A stretch of 64,000 nucleotides of DNA from Maylandia zebra. Its lineage: Eukaryota > Chordata > Actinopteri > Cichliformes > Cichlidae. Every line of letters starts with the position of its first letter. The first letter of the stretch is position 1. The stretch spans positions 32,550,136-32,614,135 of the forward strand of contig NC_135175.1 of NCBI RefSeq assembly GCF_041146795.1. The letters are read 5' to 3'. The position numbers and the translations under genes were made by a program. Shown piece after piece: positions 43,051 through 54,300 of this stretch. The notes below the pieces were generated by a model. It was given only the letters and a program-made list of their open reading frames with translations, searched no databases and was not told the origin of the DNA.

Positions 43051-46000
43051 ATGGCTGTTCTATTAAGTTCCTTAAATGTTCGAGGCTTAAAAAACAATGT
43101 CAGACGTAAGGCCATGTTTTTATTCTGCAAGGAAATTAAGGCAAACATTTTGTTTTTACAAGAAACACATTCTGGTAAGGAAGAGGAAACATTTTGGAAA
43201 CATCAATGGGGAGATAGTATTCTTTATTCACATGGTACTACTCACTCGGCAGGAGTTATGATCTTATTCAACAAATTTGCAGGGAGAGTTATTGATCATA
43301 AAAGCGACGGAATGGGGCATTGGATCATGGTGTTGGTAGAAGTCTGTGAACAGAAAATTATTCTTATTAACGTGTATGGATACAATAACAGGTCGCTAAA
43401 TAGAAATATGATGTCTAACTTAAGTAAATTAATTGCAAAGTGGAGTACTACATATGGTTCTACCAAGGTAATAACTGGAGGCGATTTTAACCTGGCTCCT
43501 AACTCATGGCTTGACAGACAACCACAAAGAGGAAATCAACCAGAACACGATAGCATTATTTGTGACTTTTGTACGACAACCAATATGATCGATTATTGGA
43601 GGATGACAAACCCAAATACAAAGAAATATACTTGGTTTAGTCCATCAAATAAAAATGTATGTTCAAGATTAGATTATTGGCTTGTCTCCCAAACAGTATC
43701 ATCATATGTTACGAAATGTGAGACCCAGTCAACCCCACTTACTGATCATTGTCTGATAAGTCTCTTATTATCTCTACGTAAACAACAAAGATCTGACAAC
43801 ATATGGAAATTTAACAATAGTTTATTACAAAACGAAGACTTCTGTAAACAAGTTAAAGAACTTAAATCAGAAATTAACAATATGAGCATGACTAATGTCA
43901 GTAAATGGGAATGGTTTAAATATAGTGTGAAACAATTAGCTATAGAAACAGGAAAGAAAGTGTCTGCCCTACGCGTATGTGAACAGAAAAATCTAATTGA
44001 ACAAATTCATTTATTATGTGGTAAACCCTGTATGACTGCGGAAGAGTCAGAACGCTTACAATCTTTACAAAATAAGCTAGATGAGGTGTACTTGATTAAA
44101 GCTATAGGAGCATATGTAAGGTCTAGAGCCAAGTGGATTGAACATGGAGAAAAAAATTCATCTTATTTCTATAGTCTAGAGAAGCGTAGACAAACAAAGA
44201 AAAAAATAACTAAATTGAGTAAAGATGGTACTATAATTGAGGAACCAAACAAAATAAGTGAGGAAATTAACATGTTCTATAGTAATCTGTATAAATCAAG
44301 AACTGAAAAAGAAAATGCAGATATCTTTTTTGATATGATTAAAGATCAGGTTAAAAAATTGGAAGAGGATGATAAAACATGGTTAGAAGAAGATTTGAAA
44401 ATATCCGAATTAGATACAGCTCTAAAACAAATGAAAAATGGAAAATCACCTGGAATTGATGGTCTAACGATTGAATTTTATAAAACCTTTTGGCAAGACA
44501 TTAAAGATTTGTTATTTAATGGCTTTTTGGATTGTTTAAAAAATGAAGAACTATCCCCAACAACGAAAACAGGATTAATAACCTTATTACCCAAACCAAA
44601 CAAAGATTTACAAATGCTAGACAATTGGAGACCCATAACACTTTTATGTAACGACTACAAATTATTAGCCTTAGTATATGCAAATAGGCTTAAAAGCGTC
44701 TTAACCAAATTGATTGATGAGTGCCAATCAGCATGTATTAAAGGAAGGCAGATTCATAATAACATAAGATTGATATTAGATATGATTGACTATCGATCCT
44801 TTATTAATTCAGAAAGTTTAATACTTTTTATTGACTTTTTTAAAGCTTTTGATTCAATAGACCATAATTTTTTATTGAGATCTTTAGAACTTTTTGGATT
44901 TGGAAACAAATTTTGCAAAGTGATCAAACTGTTCTACAAGCAAATTTATAGTTATGTTTCGCTCAATCCAGGCATAACATCTTGGATAGACATATTCTGT
45001 GGAATTCGACAGGGTTGCCCAATTTCTCCAAAATTATTTATTCTTTGCACTCAATTAATGGCTTACCTCATTGTGAACCATTCAGACATTGAAGGAATAA
45101 ACATTTTTGATATTGAACTGAAAATAAGTCAGTTTGCAGACGACACAGTAATATTTTTAAAGGATAAATCAATACTCGAGAAAGCATTGAATGTCATTTC
45201 AATTTTTTCTAAAGCTTCAGGCTTGTGTCTGAACCTAAAGAAGTGTGAACTTTTGCCACTTTATGATTGCTTGGAAAATACCATGAGGACGATTCCAGTG
45301 AAAAATGAAGTTAAGTATCTAGGCATCTATTTAGACAAAGACATCAACACTAGAGAATCAAAAAACCTAAAAGACAAAATTGATGGCATGTCCAAAACAC
45401 TAAATCATTGGTTGACGAGAGATATTACAATTTTTGGACGCAATCTATTATCCAAATCAGAGGGCGTCTCAAAGATGGTTTATCCAGCTTACTCACTATA
45501 CATTACCCCGAAAAGCATTAAAAAGATTAACTCTATAATCTATCAATTCATTTGGCGCAATAAAACACATTACATTAAAAAATCACAACTTGTCAAAGAT
45601 TACGCTAAAGGTGGTATAAAGTCAGTTGATTTTCAATCAATGGTTGGAGTTTTTAAAATAAACTGGATAAAAGCCTTCCTCTTGAAACCTGACTCCATAT
45701 GGTTCCATATCCCAAAAAATATTTTCAAAAAGGTGGGAGGGTTGGATTTTCTCCTGAAATGTGATTTTGATATATTGAAGTTGCCTGTGAAACTGTCAGA
45801 ATATCATAAGCAGGTCTTGTGTTATTGGAAGAAGGTTTTTGCCCATAACTTTTCACCACATTGCTCCACCTTGTGGAATAACAGAACAATTACAATTAAT
45901 AAGAAGTCATTGTTTATTAAAGAGTGGTTTGAAAAAAACATAATTTTTATAACAGATTTACTTGATGAAAGGGGTCAGTTTCTCTCAGTGGGTGTTTTTA

Positions 46001-46757
46001 ATGCTAAGTTTAACATTCAGTGTTCCCTTAGAGAATATGACAAGGTTTGTAAGGCAATCCCCTTACCTCTGTTGAGTTTGATTCAAGGTTATTTGTATTA
46101 CTCTAAGGCACAAATTAGTCTACCTTCTTTACATCTAAACCAGATTCCTTTGACGGATAAAAACTGTAATAATAAAACCATGAACAAGATATTTAAAAAC
46201 AAATTATTTCACGACTTTAACATTAACACAAAACTAAAAGGGAATAATATTAAAATAACGAACAAATATACGCACTTTTTAAAATGGCCTATCCCCCCCA
46301 AAGTCAAAGAAATGCAATTTAAAATAATTAATGGATATTACCCAGCAGCTGAAATGCTTAAAAAAGGTTTGGGTTTGAGGTAGAGCCATGTGGATTTTGT
46401 TCACAAAATGTGGAAAGTATTGATCATTTGTTTTTTTCCTGCTCAGTAACAACTGACTTCTGGCAAGATTTAGTAGACTGGTTGAGTATAAGAATAGATG
46501 GGATGACCCCACTGACTCTAACACAAGTTTTATATAATAATGGTGATCCATCTAAGGAACTGTCCATGCTACACAAGGTGGTGATAATTATGGGCAAATA
46601 CCACATACACAAATGCAAATGGCAAAGTAAAAGACCTTCCCTAACTGTATTGAAAATTGAATTAAAATCTTTTTTGTCATCTTTAGAATTACTGAGGGAT
46701 TCATGTAAAGAGGCTGCTTTGATATGCGACAATGGGACTCAATCTCTATCCTTTTAA
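43051..46757 (+). pseudogene. L1 ORF2, nearly intact (one frameshift)
   Basis: M-A-V-L-L-S-S-L-N-V-R-G begins the endonuclease; Q-E-T-H-S, T-G-G-D-F-N-L and L-T-D-H-C-L are in place. RT motifs follow: G-I-D-G-L-T-I-E-F-Y, L-L-P-K-P-N-K-D, N-W-R-P-I-T-L-L, G-I-R-Q-G-C-P-I-S-P and the catalytic F-A-D-D-T-V-I-F (about 45139). The first frame is open for 1,110 codons to 46383. A one-base shift moves to the last frame, which carries the cysteine-histidine motif (C-x2-C...H-L-F-F-S-C) and ends at 46757. Length, about 1,235 residues, is normal for L1. With ORF1's one stop, this copy is only two lesions from intact. Confidence 0.92.
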
Positions 46758-46991
46758 TGATTGTGTTTTTGGTGTACTAATTAAGCCACATGTATGTTAA
46801 AGTGTTCGCAGAAAGGAAACTGTTATATGTCATAAAAATGGCCTTCATATATTTATGTATATGTATATATGTGTTTTTGTTTTTTGGGGGGGGGTTTTGT
46901 TTTGTTTTTTGTTTTTTTTTCGTTTGGTTTCTTATTCAACCTTTTCAAGATGTTGTTGCACTAATGTTGTCTCCCAACGAGAGATTGTAAT

Positions 46992-47644
46992 TGTCATGGT
47001 CCTGGGCCATGTGGGCCCAGTATTCTTAGTTTCTTGTATTTTTGTATTTCGTTCCTTATTTAGGTCATGTTTCCTGAGTTGTCCTGTTATGTTGTTCCTT
47101 ATTTGACTTCCCCTTGTGACTCTTATCCCCTGTGTGCCCCTCTATGTATCTGTGAGCCCTCATCTCCCCTCCTTGTGTTTCATTCCATGTTTCCCCAGCC
47201 CACTATGCCCGTGCTCTCTCTCTCCTCCTGTTTGCACCTCTGTGTACTTCCTGTTTTACTTTGACAGTCTCCCGTCAGTGTTGTTTACTCCTGCCTTGTC
47301 TTGTTATGTTTATCTGTGTCAGCTGTGTTCCCATGTGTGGCCACTTCCCCTGATCATCCCTCTTGTGTATTTAGTCTCTGTGTTTCATGTAGTCTGTGTC
47401 GCGTCGTCTGTGTTACCACCCCCTGTGTTCCGTATCTCCAGCCATAGCTTTTCCTTAGTTTATGTCCAGTTTAGGTTTCTGTTTGAACTATTACTCTTAT
47501 GCTGCCCTCACTCTGTTTTGTTCCTTTCATCAGCCAGAATAAAAGGCTCGCTTTTGTTTAACTCCACTCCTGCATCCTCGCTTGTGTTCGCTCCTGGGTC
47601 CACCACACACATTTCCGCACGGTCTGCCTCCGCAGACCGTGACA
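46992..47644. repeat. Solo LTR in the L1 3' UTR (653 bp)
   Basis: TGTCATGGTC... to ...GACCGTGACA gives TG/CA ends with short inverted termini; GTAAT is duplicated on both sides (46987-46991; 47645-47649). A polyadenylation-type AATAAA occurs at about 47538. The L1 3' UTR resumes after it and reaches its poly(A). The long open frame 47116-47676 across it is a by-product of low stop density. Confidence 0.85.
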
Positions 47645-47695
47645 GTAATATGTGCATAAATTTAATTAAAGTATGAAAAAAAAAAAAAAAAAAAA

Positions 47696-49209
47696 GGACC
47701 TTGGCAGTAGTATGGAGAGCCCGGAGCTGTCGTTTACTCTGGCTTACGTCGTCCTCTCCTTCTGTTTTGTGTTCACGCCCAATGAGTTCCGCTCGGCCGG
47801 CCTCACCATCCAGAACCTGTTCTCGTCGTGGCTGGGCAGCGAGGACGTGGGCTTCATCCAGTATCACATCAGAAGGACCAGCATCACCATCGTGGTCCAC
47901 TCCGCGCTGCCTTTAGGTTACTACATGGGAATGTGTGTCGCTGCTCCAGAAAAAAACCTGGTTAACATTTACCAGGTTAGTGACAACTGGAGAGCGTTTC
48001 TCCTTCTGTCTCTCTGCCTCCAGTCGGTCAGCTGGATAATTGTCTTCTACTGGTCCCGGCGTCGCTGGCACAATCATCCAATCAGTAAGGTGCTGCAGGC
48101 CCATGTGCAGCCCCCTTTCTCCAGCTGGGGCTCTGTGGCAGTCAGCATCAACACTGAGTTCAGACACATAGATAAGTTTGCTACAGGAGCACCGGGAGCT
48201 AGAGTCATCGTCACTGACACCTGGGTGTTAAAGGTGACCACGTATCACATTTACATGGCCCTGCAGAGCGATTGCCACGTCACAGTGACAGAGTCCACAC
48301 AGAACCACCTGAGTCCGGATTCGGCCTCGCCCACAGAGATCCTGTCCCTGAGAGTTGACAGCATTAACCCTGCTGTCACACCATTCAATATCAAGCTCAA
48401 CTCTACGGAGTACGCAGAGCTCCGGGAGAAGCTCCGGGCTCCCATCAGAAACTCTCCTAATGTGGTGATCCATCGAACACTCAGTGAACTCTTTTTGGAA
48501 ACGTTCAAGGCTCAGGTGGACCTCAATCAGCCGTATGCCCTCCCCCACGGACAGGAGTTAGAGCCCTGTATCGGCCGCATGCAGGTTCCAGCAAACGCCA
48601 AACTGGTCACGCTTTGCCACGAAGCAGAGACCGATGATGACGATTCAGACTGCCAGCAGTGTCACTGCAGACCCATGTGGTGTCTGTTGTGTCTGGGTTG
48701 ATGGTTCGCCAGCCGTCTAGACGAGCAGACACCGGAGACGTGGTTGTCCAGCAGGGTTCCCTGCCCTACTTGTAGAGCCAAGTTCTGTATTCTGGATGTG
48801 TGCGTAGTCCGATGACGGGCACACGTCTCCCCCCACACTGACTTTTAATGTTTCCAATGTTGACCAAGGGTTTCTGCTCAACATCCTCCAACCAGAGCGG
48901 CACCTGGACTGGATGTGGTCGTGTTCTATTTCTGCTTTTATGGAAACAAAATAAAAACAATTCTATGAGGAATCATTTATTTCATATTTGTATGTTGTTA
49001 CAGCACCAAATCTTCTCATGAAGGGCCCTTTCTGCATCTTTTCTTATGCAGCGTAGCAACAAATATGAAATAAGTAAACATGAAAAGTTTTAGATGGAAC
49101 ATTTATCATGTAAGGGCAAAATTCTGATTACTGTGATGTGGAGCGAATGTATGAATCTACAGTTTAATAAAGTTTAACTCAACTTGGAAAAAAAAAAAAC
49201 AAAAAAAAA
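47696..49209 (+). pseudogene. tmem129: TMEM129 processed retrocopy
   Basis: ATG 47712 opens M-E-S-P-E-L-S-F-T-L-A-Y, and the whole 367-codon frame to 48813-48815 is colinear with TMEM129, with no introns. TMEM129 is an ER-membrane RING-type E3 ubiquitin ligase used in ER-associated degradation with Derlin-1. Three hydrophobic segments (residues about 7-27, 56-76, 94-115) and the F-A-T-G-A-P-G-A-R-V-I-V-T-D-T-W block are present. The RING part is C-Q-Q-C-H-C-R-P-M-W-C...C-P-T-C, but codon 330 is TGA (48699-48701), cutting off the last 37 residues and half the RING. AATAAA at 49166 precedes poly(A) at 49188-49209. Only 16 nt of 5' UTR remain, fused to the L1 poly(A). Human TMEM129 is about 362 residues with introns, so this is a retrocopy, probably inactive. 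Confidence 0.93.
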
Positions 49210-49290
49210 CACTAACTGGAAACACATGACTTCCACAGTAACAGGAAACACGTGACCTCCACATTAACCGGAAACACGTAAATTCAGTTT
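49210..49290. repeat. Target-site repeat array (26-bp period)
   Basis: After the TSD, units of about 26 bp (CAGTAACAGGAAACACGTGA, CATTAACCGGAAACACGT) continue the pattern begun at 38721-38742. Joining the two flanks at the 14-bp duplication restores a regular three-unit array, which supports the insertion boundaries. Confidence 0.75.
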
Positions 49291-49720
49291 AATCGATTTT
49301 TACAGCGAAAACTAAATTGTGTTTTTGTTACTAGTGATGCTGCTGATAAATAAATTTGGCTCTAAGTGTTTTTAATACTCTGAGTTTATTTAAAAAACAT
49401 CACCATACCTTCAGCTTGTTTGTGGCCAAAAGTGTCCATGTGTTATTTTTTATCTTTTCGTTTTTTTGTTACGTTTTCTACATAAAGGCTTTTTCATAAA
49501 TTTAAAATAATCCTTCAAACGCCTTTTTCTAGTACAATGCACTTGTTTCAATACAACCTCAAAACTCAACATTTCATATATCAGCAGTGCTACTGGAAAT
49601 TATTGTACAGTGGTCACTCGCTGTTTTTTAATTATTTATTTTTTACAGCACATTGTGTTGTGCATTCTGATTGCTGTGTAGACCATTGTCAATAAATCTA
49701 GTGCCGTGTCTCCTGTACAA
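49291..49720. other. No gene seen
   Basis: AT-rich unique-looking sequence without an open frame or recognised repeat. Confidence 0.5.
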
Positions 49721-50128
49721 CAGCGGTTCCCAACACCCGGGCTCATTTGGTACCGGGCCACGAGAGTTGAGGCTCGGGTGGGAAGTGTATGGTTTTCAGG
49801 GTTTTTAATCGTTAAGTTGGTTTCCCCTGGGTCTCGTGTTGTAGTCATGTGTCTTATTTTGAAAGAACTATTTACGCGTTACCATAGCGACTAGAGAGCA
49901 TCAAAAAGCAGAGAGGAGGATGTTACTCTCAGCGTTGTTGGTTTCAGGAGTACGCTGCTAATAAAGTTACACAATTACACAGTGAATGCGCGAAAATACC
50001 ACAGTTTTTTTCTTTGTCTGTATCATTTTATTTTGTTGTATTTATCCGCGACATCTTAAAGGCCGGTCCATGAAAATATTTTCTGACATTAAACTGGTCC
50101 GTGGTGCAAAAAAGGTTGGAGACCGCTG
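49721..50128. mobile_element. hAT MITE (408 bp)
   Basis: Ends CAGCGGTTCCCAACA and GTTGGAGACCGCTG; flanks CTGTACAA and CTGTACAG (8 bp, one mismatch). The interior GTACCGGGCCACGAG / CCGGTCCATGAAAAT pattern is common to vertebrate hAT MITEs. No transposase. Confidence 0.88.
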
Positions 50129-50136
50129 CTGTACAG

Positions 50137-50829
50137 TACAAAATGCGTTCAGGTTGTCGAATTCATATAAATCTTCGATCGCGAGCAGTGTAACCCTGAA
50201 GTGCTGTGGCCTACTGTATGTTTGTAAGTTTTCTCCTCAACACAACAATGCCGATGAAACGTTTTGCATGGTTTCATTTGGTAATACTGGACTTATGTTT
50301 CTATGAAGGTTTGAACTTTAAGAGTGTTTAAACAAAAGAGAAACGTGTGAAAAGGTTCGTGCCTGTCTGAGAAAAGTGTATAAAGTGTGTAGTGAGAGGT
50401 TTTACGGTCTTAAAACATCTATAATAATTTTTCCAGGATAACTCTTCATTTGTAGGTTTTAGTAAACATTTTTATGGGACAAAGGCTTGTATTCCAACAT
50501 TTGAGAGATTGTAGAAATGAGCAGTGATGCCCTTCTTGCCATCTTTCCAGAAATATAAGTGATCTGGAAGCTGTTAGGCTTACTTACAGCAGTAGCACTT
50601 TCTGCTTTAAAATTACAATTCAGTGTTAATTTTACATAATGTCACATGTAAATTTAGATTTTAAGTGTAATTTAACATAAATTTCCTGAATATTTACTGG
50701 ACTTTCAGTTTGAATTAAGTGTGCTCCCTGTAGGATTTTGGGTTTTAATTTTTATATTTTATTTTATTCCTTACTAGTTAAATTTACCCTTCATTTTAAT
50801 TTTCATATTTATTTCCTATCCTATTCATA
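50137..50829. other. No gene seen
   Basis: AT-rich, no domain or repeat recognised. Confidence 0.5.
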
Positions 50830-50937
50830 GTCTTTTTTTCTTTAGGTCATGAGCAGTTGTCTAAGCATTTCACTGCATATTGTACTGCATACGACTGTGT
50901 ATGTGACAAATAAAATTTGAATTTGAATTTGAATTTG
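50830..50937 (+). repeat. LINE/SINE 3' end with (TTTGAA)n tail
   Basis: TGTATGTGACAAATAAAATT followed by four GAATTT repeats, a common fish retroposon terminus. Confidence 0.6.
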
Positions 50938-50939
50938 AT

Positions 50940-51152
50940 CTTCTTCCTTATCATCGCAGCAGGTCTCTGAGGATATGTGACCAGGGCTTGCTGGTTGTCC
51001 AGCATACAAGTTTAAAACAAAAGGTGACAGAGCGTTCGTATCAGTGGCCCCCAGACTCTGGAACTCGCTCCCTTTGCGTTTGAGATCTCTGGACTCAGTC
51101 ATTTCTTGTAAAAAGCAGTTAAAAATGTATCTGTTTAAACTTGCTTTTGGTT
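50940..51152 (+). pseudogene. L2-like LINE C-terminal fragment
   Basis: Reads F-V-S-V-A-P-R-L-W-N-S-L-P-L-R-L-R-S-L, then K-K-Q-L-K-M-Y-L-F-K-L-A-F-G stop, the end of an L2-type ORF2. Confidence 0.75.
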
Positions 51153-51190
51153 GATTTTGTTTGTTTGGAGTTGTATGCCCGTTTCTGATT

Positions 51191-51355
51191 CTGTGAAACA
51201 AATCCTACCATGTGGATTCATGGATTTTTTTTTTTTCACATTCTGTCTCTCACAGTTGAAGTGTACCTCTGGTGCAAATTACTGACCTCTGTCATCATTT
51301 TAGGTGGGGGAACTTGCACAATCGGTGGTTGACTAAATACTTTTTTGCCCCACTG
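51191..51355 (-). mobile_element. Tc1-type element end fragment
   Basis: The right terminus TAAATACTTTTTTGCCCCAC|TG next to TA, and inward CACATTCTGTCTCTCACAG and CACCTAAAATG on the opposite strand, match a common fish Tc1 terminus. The transposase and the other end are absent. Confidence 0.7.
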
Positions 51356-52139
51356 TATGCCACATTTGTTACAGATATCATTACTGCTAAAGGAGGCCGA
51401 GGAGTAACTAAACATCTGACACAATGAGCAAGAAAGTGCAGGAGGGACAGGTGAAGTAGCCATGGTGCTAATGAGTCGGCTACGAGCTAAGCTAAGCTAG
51501 CGAAACAGTACAGAGACAGTGAGTGAATACTTTAGCTATAAATTAGGTAGTAAGTACACAGAAAGTGTGCTTCGGATGAAGCACGTGAAGATTATACTAT
51601 GAAAAAAGAATGTATGTAAAAGTTGTTCATTTAAATCGCTAAGCAAATAAGCTACTCAGAAACACCACTGTGTTTGAGCAGGAACAGGAAGTGATACTCT
51701 ACCGCAGAGCGAGCGAACACCAAGTGACAGCGCCACCAAGAGAACGAGACCAAAGATGCGCTTTGTAAGAGTTTGTGGAATGTTCTTTGTCTGTGTCTCT
51801 GTATATAAGATGTAAGGACGGTGGCCACAATTCAGAGGTGGTCCTGATGTTTCACTGGGATGCTCTCTCCACATTGCAATGTGTTTATTAAACCCACTTC
51901 AAATCAAGCTCACTGGGTGTGTTGCGGGTTATTGTTAAATTTTCCACAACAAACAATTCAGGGAACTGACATGTACATCCTCTACCTAATCACCCAAAAC
52001 CTCGGCTGATTGTGACCCACACCCAGTTTCACATCTTGGCTCAGGCAATTAGAGGATCATCAGGGGGTCCTTTTGTCCCTCTGTGGGGGGTTACTCCCAC
52101 TAGGTTTATATCTGGGACTCTCCACCATTTGACCTTAGA
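51356..52139. other. No gene; possible decayed LTR
   Basis: Around 51770-51950 there is TATATAAG, a TATTAAA signal and inverted-looking TGTGGAA/TTCCACA, suggestive of a solo LTR, but I find no target duplication. The rest is unclassified. Confidence 0.3.
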
Positions 52140-52255
52140 ACTGAAGAAGCTTCTCGGATGAGAGGTGAAACGTCTTCAAGTAACTTAAAGAAGTCCAGAC
52201 GCTTTTCTTTGCAAGCTCCTTTGACTACGATGACCTGGATGGCTGAGAACCTTCA
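52140..52255 (+). repeat. Penelope-like element 3' fragment
   Basis: CGGATGAGAGGTGAAACGTC to GATGGCTGAGAACCTTCACA. Its CTTCAAGTAACTTAAAGAAG stretch recurs at 61113-61166 next to Penelope coding sequence. A second partial copy (GGATGACTGAGAACCTTCAC) lies at 52768-52794. Confidence 0.5.
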
Positions 52256-52767
52256 CAGACACAACACTGCATTCTAAAATAAGTGCGCACATTTTAGTTT
52301 ACACTGTTATGTATGATTAATTTTTTGTTTTCTGAGTTACCTTAGTTGCAGCTGTTCCAGTCCCTTGATTAAGGAGCCAAGAGGTGGAAAAGGGGCGGAG
52401 CGAGCTTTAAAGGAAGACTACAAATTGGTTCATGCCATAACTCGGGACCATGGGGGGGAATTGGAGTTCATTATGTTTGGTTTAGTTAGATTTTGTGTGT
52501 TTTACCCCTTCTTGTGTTTTTTGTGGGCTGATCAGCCACTATTTAAGTTTCCCCTTTGTCTCGTTAAGTTAGGTCAGTTTGTTTGAGTTATTAGTTGTGT
52601 TGTCAACTTTGAGTAGAGTTTTGATATTTTGACCTCTTTTATGGGCCCAAGATTTTGATTCTTTTTGCATGAGTTAACCAATTATGTTTTTTGGGTTAAA
52701 TAAAAAATCTTTTTTTTGGACTTTAACCTGTGCCTAAGTTTCCTTCACTGCTCGGTCCATCACAGAC
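52256..52767. other. Insert within the Penelope fragment, unclassified
   Basis: Separates two partial copies of the Penelope 3' sequence. It has an AATAAAAAATC signal near 52700 and could be an LTR, but no duplication was found. Confidence 0.3.
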
Positions 52768-52779
52768 CTGGATGACTGA

Positions 52780-53445
52780 GAACCTTCACAGACTCATCAT
52801 GGTAACCTTATTCACCTGACTCCTGAACTCTGCTTCCTGACATCTGACCCACGTTAAACTCATGGACTGAAAATACACACAACCACCTAAACACACACAA
52901 TGGACAAAAACAAACCAATGGACAACTGTACTCTCATACACACAAGAATAACATGGACTGAACCACCACTCACAACCACTAGCACTTTATATAACCTCTG
53001 TAGAAATTATCCACATATTTCACTTATCTTAACTGCACTACTGTATAATTCTGTATAAATAATCATTCTGTATAATACGATAATTTTAATTTTACAACTG
53101 TTTATAACTTGCATAGTTCATATTTCTGTATAGTTCTCATATTTATATCCTGTTCACAGCTTGTACACCACTACAGCCTGTACATACCTATAGTTATAGC
53201 ATATTCATAACATACCTTCATACCGTGAACATTATAACATACCCAAAATGGCCCCATATTTTGTACTCTCATACCTATAACAGACCGATTTCTGTAATAT
53301 ATTTATATATCTACATTATTGCTAATATATATTTGTAATATATCTATATCATCGCTAAAGCACTTCTGGATGGATGCAAACTGCATTTTGTTGACTTGTA
53401 CTTGTGCAGTGACAATAAAGTTGAATTCTATTCTATTATTCCCTC
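52780..53445 (+). repeat. LINE 3' UTR fragment
   Basis: Ends GTGCAGTGACAATAAAGTTG plus (AATTCT)-like tail, a widespread fish LINE 3' terminus. No coding sequence remains. Confidence 0.55.
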
Positions 53446-53526
53446 AACAATGTGGAGATCCAGCTTTTTTGGATTCAGTTAAAATCAAGGCACTCAAAAA
53501 GATCCTCTGGAAAAAGGTAGAATTCT

Positions 53527-54300
53527 TTTTTTTTTTTTGGCCTGTCCCATTTAGTTCTTTAGCCATCAGAATTGTTGTCTGAAGACCAACAAGGATACCC
53601 AATGGATTCATTTTGCCAAATGGATCATCGTGGCATTGCCGTATTGGTCCATTTGATCGACCTTTGTTTTTATTATTTATTATATTTTATTTTCAGATGT
53701 TACAGACGGGACAGACATGAGTGAGGGATAGGAAAGGGAGAAAGAAAGAGGAAGGAAAAGAAAAACAGAAGGGGAGAGGGACAGTGAGAAAGGGGAAAAA
53801 AAATCTCCTGGATCACCTGTTGAGAGTAGAAGAATAGAAAACAAGCAAAAAAAAAACAAAAACCAAAGCAACATACTAAACACAACACCATCGCATTAAT
53901 CTAGCTAAGTGTAAACAGCAGTAAATACTAAATATTCAATGTTGTTGTGCAGCCCGCAGGACAGACAGCGCATAATGTGCTTTGAAGTAGCAGCCAAGAA
54001 AGGTGTAATTTAAGTCTACGAGCAGTGAACACCCGTGTGCACACCTGTGTGGATCAGCGCGCTTGTATTCAAATGGTTTCCACATGTAATGGTCTGAGAG
54101 GGTGTAGCGAGCCATAGCCCCGTCCCCCAGGGCATGAAGCAGGCATGGAGGAGATCCAGGCCCCAGACATCCAGAGGCCCCAGAGTGCTAGAGCCCAAGG
54201 AGGACCACCGGAGGGGCATCCGTGCCACCCTCATGGGAAGAGCTGAGGATCCCCAGACAAGGCGTCACCCAGTAGCCACCGAGCAGAAGCTAGAGGGGGC
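53527..54300 (-). mobile_element. L1-like family R fragment, minus strand
   Basis: T-rich run (about 53527) then GGCCTGTCCCATTTAG..., the reverse of the 24862 end; it runs through the purine tract at 53705-53810 to GGAGGACC at about 54210. Same family as 23340-24862 and 61915-62937. Confidence 0.6.

Larger units (their letters stand above)
38743..47695 (+). mobile_element. Full-length L1 retrotransposon (host of two later insertions)
   Basis: The 5' end reads TGGAGGGAGAGAAAGATGGC. The AAGATGGC core is the same YY1-type motif found at the start of mammalian L1. Then come ORF1 (38938-39774), ORF2 (43051-46757), a 3' UTR, and 20 A's at 47676-47695. An L2-like LINE (about 39862-42867) and a solo LTR (46992-47644) inserted later; without them the L1 is about 5.3 kb. 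The 14-bp CACTAACTGGAAAC lies just before the L1 (38729-38742). It is not repeated after the L1 poly(A); it recurs only after the TMEM129 copy (49210-49223). Confidence 0.9.

Noticed and set aside
47116..47676. 186-codon plus-strand frame
   Set aside because: Lies across a solo LTR bounded by GTAAT duplications; low-complexity Ser/Pro/Leu/Val composition from pyrimidine-rich DNA.
52140..52175. Possible hammerhead ribozyme core (GGATGAG...GAAAC) in Penelope-like sequence, also at 16195-16230
   Set aside because: Penelope elements can carry hammerheads, but the required CUGAUGA core reads CGGATGA or TGGATGA here (U4 replaced by G), so it should be inactive and may be coincidental.
52305..52766. 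Solo LTR (TGTTATG...CATCACA)
   Set aside because: TG/CA ends are easy to find by chance and I could not find a 4-6 bp target duplication.
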